From assembly GCA_001953115.1 (NCBI GenBank), contig LSSL01004403.1, positions 1 to 44,448 on the forward strand: a stretch of DNA of 44,448 nt, read 5' to 3'. Source of the DNA: Smittium mucronatum. Taxonomy: Eukaryota; Kickxellomycota; Harpellomycetes; Harpellales; Legeriomycetaceae. The position numbers were made by a program, and so were the translations under genes. Of this stretch, positions 35,589 to 44,448 are shown one piece after another; within the stretch, counting starts at the first letter, position 1, and every line of letters begins with the position of its first letter. Below the pieces are notes generated by a model. It was not told where the DNA came from, searched no databases, and saw nothing but the letters and a program-made list of their open reading frames with translations.

Positions 35589-37728
35589 AAAAAATTTATT
35601 TATATTTTTCTCTCAAAACTTAAACTATCTCTAAATTTAAAAAATTATCCTGCTGAAAAAGTCTCTAATAATCCTGATTTTACTGAATTTAGAAAAAAAT
35701 AATAATGATATTTGGTGATAATTACATGTAACATGGAAAATAAATTGAATTAATAGATAAAAAATAAATATGCAAAGGTAAATGATTTTAAACTTAAAGC
35801 AAAATATAAAATTATTGGCATATACTTTAAATTGGTACTTACTGAAGTAAATCAAGCGTTTAGTACTCAGATAATTGATTTTTTCTGCAAAGAGTAGTTT
35901 CTTTGGAATAAATTAAAAATATTAAAACTGAAATAAAACACTTAAACTTTTAATTTGAATGTTTGATGGATATCTAAAGTGTTTTCTATGTATCTGTAAT
36001 GGTAATTTTTTTTTTTATGAATTCGATACGATAGAAAGTCTATCAGATTTATTTTTTAAATTTATCTGACATTAATTATTGATATTATTTTTCCAGGTCC
36101 CATTAAAAAAAATTTTTTTGTATTTTTTTTGAAAATAATTTCAATTCTCTTTCTACAAATAATGAAAGCACAATCAAATAATTGAGATTATATCAAAATT
36201 ATTTCTCAGAGATACTTAATTTCGTTAAATTAATGACTTATTTCCTATAGCATTCTCAAAAAATCTCAAAAAAATGTTAAAACTAAAATTAATTATCATC
36301 TTTTCCTTCCATTATTTCAGAATAGAAATAAGAAATGCTAGTTATTTTTATTAATAATGAATTTCAAAAAATAGTTGATGTAATCTATATAATAATTTTT
36401 TTATCATATTGATAATGAAATATAAATTTTTGAACCAACTATAGAGGTCTTTTATTATATTTTTTAGCTTGTAATTGAAAAAATATGTATTTTTTCTAGC
36501 TAGAAACAGGAAAATTTTCTTTTTTCTAATAATTTAATAGAAAATTTTTAATGAATAATTTTTATACAGATATTAATGTCATATAAGCAACCCCTTATTA
36601 GATTAAGACAAAATTTAGGTAGTATATTAGAAATATAGAGTAAAGATGATATAGTATTTTCTTTTAAAACCCCCAGAAAAAAAAAGTGATTTATTATAAA
36701 GTGTGGATATTAAACGCTTTTTTTAAATGAAAATTTTTTTCTGTTTAAAAAAAATACATGGGTTTGAAAAAAATGTTTTACAATATACAAAATAAAGGTC
36801 AAATATCATTTTAAATATATAAGTTAGCATCATTTTAACTTTTTGTTTTTTATTGATTTTTATTTATTTTTTTATTCCAAGAAATAAATAAAAATATATA
36901 TGTATCAATATACAAATTTAATAGTAAACCCCCACCACAAATATACCCCTTCTTCCTTGGTAATATCTACACAATAAAATTTTTCCGTCATCTATGTGAA
37001 TTTTTCTTCTTGGTGTTCATATTATCAGTGTAAATTATTTAAAAAGCTCTTTTTTTGACATAATTATTGTGATAAATTATAATTATTTAAAAGTTATAAC
37101 GTTATTATCGTTTGGATTTTTTGGATTTTTTGGATAGGATATGATCATTTTAAAACTGAATAAAAAATTAAATCTGATAAAATTAAAAATGTGTGGAAAT
37201 TTTAATTAATAAGTTTTTTTCTAAAAATTTTTTTTTTTTATAAAAACCAATATGTTTCTGACATTTTTTTATTCCAAGATATCCTATTAATCCCCTTTGC
37301 GATTTTAAATGATTTTATTTGATTAAATTTACAATATTTTCATATTTTTATTTTATTAAACACCAATTTTTTTATCGAATCAGTATTCATCTCCACAAAA
37401 ATACATTTTTTTCGACTAATAATAAATAAAAGTTTATAATATTGTATTTTTGTGCTTTTTATATAAGTATTAAATATGAAATTTTTCGCATTATAGTGTT
37501 TCACATATATTATATTCATAAGTGGAGTTACAATTTTTTTATGTTTTGAAATTCTTATCAAGCTTGTTGAAAAAAAATCATCATTTTATTAGCTATTAAT
37601 TTTGCTTTTAGAAATTTTTTGTTAAATAAATCATATATTTTTAAATTTCATTTACCAAGTCTTGGATATAGTCATTTTTAATTTTTCTTTTTTTATAGTT
37701 AAATTATTCGAATGCTGGGTTCATTAAC
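35589..37728. other. AT-rich desert
   Basis: Stop-dense, homopolymer-rich DNA. The minus-strand frames at 35637-35855 and 37340-37561 have the hydrophobic or Lys/Ile-rich look of chance frames. A triple GGATTTTTT repeat lies at about 37113-37135. I see nothing else. Confidence 0.55.
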
Positions 37729-38037
37729 CTATAGAATAAAAAAAAATGAATTTTCTAAACATTCGTTTGTGTTGAAAATGGCACTAATGGTGATATTATC
37801 ATGGTTATGGTTATGCGCAGCCATGGTTTTTTCGACTTCATTGCTTACCCCGTTGAAGCCTTCCGGATATCTTTGTCTTATGAGAGGATGCTGAAATATG
37901 GATAGTGGTTTTTCGGCATACGTCACTAATTAAATCTCTCCTCTAGATGAAAAATTAGATAAGTAGGTAAAATCGGGTTGGAAACCTGCTTTGAAAGATC
38001 TAGTATATCCCTTAATGGTAATTTCTTTACAAAATTT
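37729..38037 (-). pseudogene. 102-codon coding relic with one TAA, unidentified
   Basis: On the minus strand one phase is open from 38037 to 37933 (KFCKEITIKGYTRSFKAGF, QPDFTYLSNFSSRGEI). It then has TAA at 37932-37930 and continues to the stop ending at 37729 (LVTYAEKPLSIFQHPLIRQ, RYPEGFNGVSNEVEKTMAAH, NHNHDNITISAIFNTNECLE). Composition is balanced and hydrophilic and local G+C is clearly raised. The opposite strand also has an open frame (37712-37894) with a hydrophobic patch, so strand is not certain; the minus reading is longer and more protein-like. Raised G+C continues to about 38270, where both strands give snippets (minus: FIAPETSIDLISFIAN; plus: GVKTPMFVITGRND). No family is recognised. 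Confidence 0.45.
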
Positions 38038-38270
38038 TCATATGGTTCTGGTTTGTTATTTTTATTTTGGTAGGGAAGCGGGTGTAAAAACGCCTATGTT
38101 TGTAATTACAGGGAGAAATGATTGAAGAATAAATATGTGGAGTTAATTGGCAATAAATGATATTAAATCTATGCTGGTTTCAGGTGCAATGAAAATTATC
38201 GATTATTCTTTTAGTTTTGTCCCGCCTTTGGTTGTGCTGACATCTTTTTGAAGTGAAAATCTACTCAGGT

Positions 38271-39926
38271 CAAATTAACATAAGGAATTTTTTTTCCCAT
38301 AGTATTAATGGCGTTAATTAATATATAATTACGTTTTAATATTATTTTCCAGACTTTCTGATAAAAAATATCTCGAAATAGCTGTCACCAATTTATCAAT
38401 AAAAATATGTAAACAAGTTATTATATATATATGCTTTAAATAGCAGTGAATGCTGAAAAATTCGAATGATGACTAACCAAAAGCAATTATTATACATAAA
38501 AATTTCCTAGAACGAAAAAAATTATTCATCTGATTTCTGAAGATAAAATTTAAGCTAATATGTACTTATCTAAATTTTGGTGAATATTTTTCAAAATTTT
38601 AACAAAAAAGAAAAAGTTGATAATTCAATAAAATAAGTTCATGTATTTTTGAATTTTAATATTTAAAAAACATTGATTTTTTCTAACCTATTTATAATAA
38701 TTTTCTGATCGAAAATTACCCTTTAAAGTTATTTCCAATCAAATATGTTCATTATTATTTAAATTCTATTCATTTTAATATAAGATTAAAGATATAAACC
38801 TTGTGGATAAAAAATAGGTGGGAGCAAGAATTGCTAACTTTTTATTAAAACAATGTTTTTTATAAAGGTGTTATGTTTGAGTTTTTTAAATATTTTGATG
38901 TTCTGTTTTTATAATATCAAATTGTTTCTAAGTACGATAAATATGTTTTTTTTCGTTTTTGTATCATTTATATTTCATATTAAGTACATCATAGAAACCA
39001 TGTTAAGATTTTTTAAATCCAGAAACCGTTTAACCAGAAAAATTTCATGGCTATATTATGTAATTATTTTTTTTAATATCCAAATCTTTAATTAAGTTAA
39101 TAAAACTAAATATTTTAAAGTGATATTTAGCATCATTACCATCAATTTTAAGTTTTATTACCTTAAAATGACTTAATAATTTTTTAATAATAAAAATGTG
39201 GTATATTATATTATATGTTGTTTTTTAAACCTTTTATATTTTGAATTTAAAAATATCTAAACCCTATAAGCACGACCTCATCAGAGCTTTTATTTTTTAT
39301 TTTTTATAAATATGGGGGAAAAATGTTATAATTTAAAAAAAATCTAATAAGATAGTGATAATATCTCAGATAAGTAGGATTGAAAACCTTCTTGTTATTT
39401 TAAAAAAATTAATACCACTAATGAATATTAAAAGAGATCAAATATGTTAAAAGTATTAGAAAATAGTGTTTGATCTTTTCTATTTTACGAGCTAAATTGA
39501 AGTTAAACAAATATTTAACATAACATAACACATCTTATACAGAATTTATAAATGAGAAATTACTATTTATATGGAAAAATCTCGAATATATTATAAGATT
39601 TTATAATTTGTTAAGAAAGGTTTTGTAATATTTTTACTTGCTTAATATATATATATTTTAAAAAAAATTCTAAGTACATTATAATAAATCTTTGAGAGTA
39701 TAATCAAATTACTTATTATTACATAGATAAATCTCTCAGATTATTAAATTTAAATACTCTATAAAGATTTTTTTCCATTTATTTCTGCACCAAATACTAA
39801 AATCGAGTGATTTTACCTCTTTTTTTTTAAGAAGAATGATTTTAAATTAAATATAAATTTAAAAAATCCAATTTAAAAATATTATAAAAAATTAAATAAA
39901 TTTGAAATTCAACCCTCCTCTTTTAC
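38271..39926. other. AT-rich stretch with one hydrophobic chance-like frame
   Basis: The plus-strand frame at 38853-39095 (80 codons) starts with ATG but is made mostly of Phe, Ile, Leu and Asn codons from T-rich DNA. It could encode a small membrane protein, but its length is within what chance gives in a window this size. Nothing else is recognised. Confidence 0.4.
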
Positions 39927-40007
39927 TCAAATAGCTTCTTGATCTGAAGGCGATGGTTCAAGGTAATATTTTTGAAGTTGAAACTTTTCTAGAGCTTCAT
40001 CTAGTGT
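39927..40007 (-). pseudogene. Short coding relic, 26 codons
   Basis: The minus-strand phase 40007-39930 reads TLDEALEKFQLQKYYLEPSP then SDQEAI, ended by TGA 39929-39927 and preceded by TAA. After the TGA the same phase gives VKEEG. The acidic, Gln/Glu/Pro-containing sequence and raised G+C stand out strongly from the surroundings, so it looks like a shard of a real gene. It is too short to assign. Confidence 0.35.
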
Positions 40008-40969
40008 TTAAATATCTTAAATAAATTCCTATTTTAAAGAGAAAAAACCCTCATTTTCTGGTTATTATATCCTCAGAAAATGACAAGAAAAAAAGTTTAA
40101 ATTTTAGTGATTAAAATAAAATTATAACTACTTGAATTATTTTTCAAATGTGATAAAATACTGTCTTAGTCTTTTTGAAAGTAGTAGCTAAAATTCAAGA
40201 CTACTATCACCAAACCTTTACATTTAATAAATTCAATTTTTCAAAATGCAATGCATGTCTATAGTTTTTATTTCCTATCTATTAAAACTCAATATCCTGA
40301 GCGCTATTTGAAATTTTTATGCTTATTTTCGAATTTATCATGAATTATCATTAAATTAAAAGTTTTTTTTTTTGGAAAAAAAAATGCCCGAATGAGATCA
40401 AATAATCTTTTAATTTATGAAAAAATACCCATAAATTCTATTTAAAAATCAATTAGCTGTAGCTTGTAAAAAAATTTCAGTTCTACTATTAACAAAACTA
40501 TTTATGCCGGGGTGAATGACCAATTATTAAAATTACTTGAGTTTTTAGCATATATATACTAATATGTTAAATTGAATCGATTATTTACAAGAAATACAGT
40601 ATTTGAGCCTAAAAACAGTATAAAAAGTAAAATCAAAGTTAACTAATATTTTTTTTCGATGAAATATAAAACGAATTGATTTCAAAAAATACATTAAGAT
40701 CTACCGTTTCGAAATAATTGTAATCGGAATAAATGATTAATTTGAGAATTTTGATTAAATTATAAGCTGACAGCAATAAATGGTCATATAAATATATATA
40801 AATGGTCAAATATAGAAGATTTTGTATATATGATGGAGTTTTCAGAAAGAAATACTTTTCCTTGATTAATTAAGCTGAATTACAGAGCTATAAAACTAGA
40901 ATATGGATTTCATGTATTAATAAAGAAAAGGTAACCTCGCATTTATAAGCTGTAAGTGGTATTAATTAG
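40008..40969. other. AT-rich stretch, nothing recognised
   Basis: No open frame of note. A short direct repeat of AAATGGTCA occurs at about 40780 and 40801. Confidence 0.5.
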
Positions 40970-41178
40970 GGTGACGTGACTGAAGGCCTAAAGAAAATTT
41001 CGCCTACAAGAAATTTCACCTATTTTTTGTCCAATAAAAATTCAATGATGATAAATCAACAAAAAGATGATTTTTTGTAGAAATGCTTTGTTTTTACAGG
41101 ATGTTATTTATTTAATTCAGAGATTAAATGGGTTTAATGATTAGGTGAAATGTCCTGTAGGTCTTCAGTCTTGACACC
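40970..41178. mobile_element. MITE-like element with terminal inverted repeats and likely 9-bp target duplication
   Basis: The left end GGTGACGTGACTGAAGGCCT (continuing to 41022) and the reverse complement of the right end (GGTGTCAAGACTGAAGACCT, from 41178 back to 41142) match, both running on to ATTTCACCTA. The left arm carries an extra 16 bp that looks like an internal duplication of a GCCTAAAGAAAATTTC-like unit. The flanks ATTAATTAG (40961-40969) and ATTAACTAG (41179-41187) differ at one base and fit a 9-bp target-site duplication. It is about 209 bp with no coding capacity. A duplication of 8-10 bp is known for hAT, Merlin and Mutator-like elements; the family is not resolved. Confidence 0.7.
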
Positions 41179-41179
41179 A

Positions 41180-43813
41180 TTAACTAGGCCACCAGTGCAA
41201 TAATTTGGCTTATTTCAATAATATCGATTTTTCAAAAAAAAAAGATTTAAAAGAATTCGTCAACATTAATTTATGAAATTATTTGATTTTACATTAGATA
41301 AAAGGGTATAAACCAAAAAAAAAAAAGAGTTAATTAGATATACATTGAAATAATGGCGTTATATTAGTAAATATTTATATGTATCAATAAAACGATTTAA
41401 TTGAAATAAGCGCATATTTACCAATATATCAAGATTTTTCCAATAAAAATTAATTTTATATATTAAACATTTCTTATTTAATAATTTTGAGTTTACTTTA
41501 AATATTATTTTTTTGCCAAAATATATCAAAATTATCAAAATGTATGTATCTCTTAGGATAAAAATTTTATGTGTTATTTATGATGCTAGTGATTAAAACT
41601 TTCAGGGAAAAAATTTCAGAAACACCCTAATGTTTATAATTAACTATTTCACTTGGTTTTTACTATTGTTTATTCCGTTAGTATACAATTTTATTTATTT
41701 ATTGATAAAATTAATAAAGGGAGAATACCATTTTTTGAAACATATCTCTATGAATAATTATTCGATTAAAAAGTTTCACTTTTCACAATTTAATTGTGAA
41801 TTTCCGTAATAATCTCATTCTCTATAAGTTGAAAATTAGCCAGAAGTTATTAGATATTAATATCCTATCTTTCTGTTTTATATTTCATTATAATATATAA
41901 ATTATTTTTTAGTCTAGAAGCATTTAAATAAGAAAATAAATATTTATAAATGGTTTAAATATCAATTTTAAGTGGTAATGGAAAAATCCTTGAATATACG
42001 TTGAAAAAATAAAAAAACAAAAACATTTTTTTGAAGTATGGACTATGCCAATGATTTCGTTTTGAAATATTATGAATATGGTTGGCATTTTGCCATCACT
42101 GAAATCTTACATAGCCAACCCAAAATATGATACATATCACTAAAATCTGTTATTCACTGGATTTTTCACCGCTAAAATTTGAGCTTCATCACAAAAAAAA
42201 GTTTATATTTATTTATTGGACAAATTTTCTTAAAATCTTGCGAACATTTCCTTTCTAGGAAATTTGATGCTTTCCCCTTATTATTCTATAAATCTATGGA
42301 TATGATTTTTGATCTTAAATGAGACGATAAAACCCACAGCAAAACTTTTTAAAGCAAAATCATATCTGTAACCTAAAAACCCCCAAATAAAACCATAAAA
42401 AAAATAGTTTCTAGTGTTTTAGAACGGGTAAAATTATGTTCATAATTTATGTATCTAAATATTTAGAAAAAGCGAACGGTATATGTACCAAATTTCTTAA
42501 TAAACATCATTAATCCCACCATCAAAAATGTAAAATATTTTGTGGCATTTTATTAATCGCTTCTAATTTAATAACATAAAAATTCTAGAAGTTATATTTA
42601 TTTTTAAAGATCTTGGTGCAATTTAAATTCACCAAAAAATTACAATATAGGTATTTTAATAGCACTTGGCATTTAATTCAAGTTTTTAGAGAATATTTAA
42701 ATCGTTATTCCAGTATATGTTGATTGATTAAGGTATTCTAGCTCTAGATACTGATAAAAATTACTAAATCTAATATATTAAATAGGTTGCAACATATAGA
42801 AAATGGTTGATTTGGTTTTAACATGTAAAAAACTAGATGAAATAGATCCTAAAAATAGTATAACGTCTTAGAGGGTTGACCAAATTATTAATAAAATAAG
42901 ATTTAATCAATATATTAAAAAATTTATTGTATATACTCATTTTAGAGTTTCAAAAAATACTGATAAGTACAACCATCTTAATCTTTTTCGTTTTTTTCTC
43001 TATAAATTGATATTAAATCCTTGCATTTACGCGCAAAAGCTATTGGTACGAATGATAATCGCGATAAAAAGGGAGATGTTGAAATTCTTCTGTGCATTTT
43101 CATTCCATTAATTCAATCTTTTTAATGCATATAAGATAAATTTAAACTGTAGGAATATTGGAAATATGTTTCCTTTATTAATATTAAAAATCATATACAT
43201 ATATTTATTGGATAATAAGGGGAAAGCATCAAATTTCCTAGAAAGGAAAGATTCGCAAGAGTTTAAGAAAATTTGTCCAATAAATAAATGTAAATTTTTT
43301 TTTGGTGATGAGACTCAGATTCTAGTGGTGAAAAATGCAGTGAATAACAGATTTTAGTGATGAGTGTCAGTTTTTAGTGATATGCATCAGATTTCGGTTT
43401 GGCTATGCAAGATTTCGGGTAAATTTACATTTTTACCTTATGAATATATTTCAAAAAGTTCTATTTTATTTCTTCAAAATAACTGATTTGAAATAAATGA
43501 GAAATTATTAAACAAGCAGAGTTTAATATAGAAAATTAATTTTTAATGGAAAAATCGCGTTATATTGATAAATATGCGTTTATTTCAATTAAATCATTTT
43601 ATTGATACATGTAAATATTTACTGATATAACGCCATTATTTCAATATATATCTAATCAACTCTTTTTTTTTGGTTTATATCCTTTTGTCTAATGTAAAAT
43701 CAAATAATTTCATAGATTAATGTTGGCGAATTCTTTTTAAATTTTTTTTTTTTATCTTTCAAAAATTCATATTATTAAAATATGTCCACTTATTGCACTG
43801 GTAGCCTACTAAA
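41180..43813. repeat. Large imperfect foldback structure with paired arms in two blocks
   Basis: Outer arms: about 41180-41480 pairs with about 43500-43813 in inverted orientation. The shared core includes ACCAGTGCAATAA, AATTCGTCAACATTAAT (with small changes), AATCAAATAATTTCAT on the right strand, and AATAATGGCGTTATAT. Inner arms: about 42058-42320 pairs with about 43178-43457, sharing CCTTTCTAGGAAATTTGATG, CTTTCCCCTTATTAT, TGGACAAATTTTCTTAAA and AAAATCTGTTATTCACTG. The central spacer is about 0.86 kb. On the left about 580 bp separates the two arm blocks, against about 40 bp on the right, so one side gained or lost about 0.5 kb. The open frame at 43166-43357 lies in the right inner arm and shares its ancestry with non-coding sequence in the left arm. 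No transposase is seen. Confidence 0.85.
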
Positions 43814-43969
43814 TTGAAATTAGAAAGAAGCTGACCAATAATCATAGTTAAAGAATTTTTGTTGATAAATTTAATGCTAAGCAAGATTTCTTTTTAGATA
43901 TTCTATGTTTTATTTATTTTTGCCTAAAAGAATAAACCAGATTATAAAAATTAGGATCTATTCTCAGAT
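43814..43969. other. Short AT-rich gap
   Basis: AT-rich spacer between the foldback structure and the relic frame at 43970. I see nothing in it. Confidence 0.5.
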
Positions 43970-44206
43970 TCATGATGTAATCAGCACTATTTTATTACCC
44001 TGTTTCATAAATTGCTCTACGAAACAGGCATAATAAGATTAAACCCAACTATCCCTAAAGGATGATACTTTTAAAGGCATGATCACTTTTCCAAATAAAA
44101 TATTCGCGCGTGTAGAGGCAATAACTATTTTCTTGGTAATATTTGGTTTTAATTTAAAAAAAGTTATTGGTCCACTTTTATCTATATCCCCAATAAACGT
44201 GCTAAA
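43970..44206 (-). pseudogene. 77-codon coding relic with one TAA, unidentified
   Basis: The minus-strand phase is open from 44206 to 44042 (55 codons: FSTFIGDIDKSGPITFFKL, KPNITKKIVIASTRANILFG, KVIMPLKVSSFRDSWV). It has TAA at 44041-44039 and continues 22 codons (SYYACFVEQFMKQGNKIV and a few more) to TGA 43972-43970. The alternation of beta-strand-like hydrophobic and polar residues, with Gly, Pro and Trp, is clearly protein-like. G+C is raised to the window end, where the minus strand also gives RYIKGILPTATTIFTFFHNY and the plus strand MRIFVLRIYVANRAEQSQDG. The former gene may extend past the window edge. Confidence 0.45.
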
Positions 44207-44448
44207 TTAGTCACATGCAAAAAATATGCCAGAAGTTAAATTTTCGATAATTTACTATTTCCTTGTCTCGTTCTATATGGAATAAAATAGAACTAAAATT
44301 CGTCATGAGAATATTTGTTTTAAGAATTTATGTTGCAAATAGGGCTGAACAGAGCCAGGACGGAAATAATTATGGAAGAAAGTGAAAATCGTTGTAGCTG
44401 TTGGCAAAATTCCTTTGATATAACGATTTCTATTAATATTTAAATTAT
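44207..44448. other. Window end, raised G+C, strand ambiguous
   Basis: Both strands carry readable short frames (see the neighbouring relic). The plus frame from ATG 44305 (RIFVLRIYVANRAEQSQDG) ends after about 27 codons; the minus frame from the window edge ends near 44304. They overlap, so at most one is real. Cut by the window end. Confidence 0.25.

Noticed and set aside
38853..39095. 80-codon ATG-started hydrophobic frame
   Set aside because: Mostly Phe/Ile/Leu/Asn from T-rich DNA; about one frame of this length is expected by chance in a 44-kb window at this A+T content.
43166..43357. 63-codon plus-strand frame
   Set aside because: Its DNA is the right inner arm of the foldback repeat; the paired left arm does not keep the frame.
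1..44448. CRISPR array, bacterial operon or phage-type defence system
   Set aside because: No regularly spaced direct repeats, no packed co-directional genes, and the recognisable proteins are eukaryotic-type retroelements.

Overview
The window is very AT-rich eukaryote-like nuclear DNA (about one fifth G+C by eye) with almost no intact coding capacity. I see no rRNA, tRNA, CRISPR, operon structure, bacterial promoter or complete host gene. What can be read is decayed transposable-element protein, inverted-repeat (foldback) structures and short relic reading frames in a long gene desert. Ty3/gypsy and LINE relics in a genome this AT-rich would fit a large-genome, gene-poor microsporidian, but another AT-rich protist or fungus is possible. 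Nothing here fixes the taxon.

Layout. 1-1610: foldback structure whose left arm is cut by the window edge. 2906-3511: two divergent relic frames. 3782-5075 (minus): 3' part of a dead non-LTR retrotransposon (LINE) with reverse-transcriptase, C-terminal cysteine/histidine and C-terminal domains. 5340-6060: unidentified plus-strand relic. 6060-10860: desert with faint islands. 10860-13970 and 19575-20932: A-rich on the plus strand, with fragments of plus-strand reading frames. Between them, 13977-19573 (minus) is a Ty3/gypsy LTR retrotransposon with gag, aspartic protease, reverse transcriptase, RNase H and integrase all recognisable but full of stops and frameshifts. The composition flips sharply at its borders, so it appears inserted into an older plus-strand coding locus. 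20933-40970: desert carrying a tandem repeat, a 15-G run, a strong hairpin and relic frames at 35.2, 37.7 and 39.9 kb. 40970-43813: a small terminal-inverted-repeat element abutting a 2.6-kb foldback structure. 43970-44206: one more relic frame.

The genes do not form a working pathway. The Ty3/gypsy domains once made one element's replication machinery (Gag particle, protease, reverse transcriptase with RNase H, integrase), but the key reverse-transcriptase motif reads YLED instead of YLDD and every domain is interrupted. The window is best read as a graveyard of mobile DNA with layered insertions. The most useful leads are the unassigned relic frames that stay open in one phase for 77-113 codons with one or two stops, the foldback structures, and a membrane-segment-like stretch between integrase and 3' LTR.
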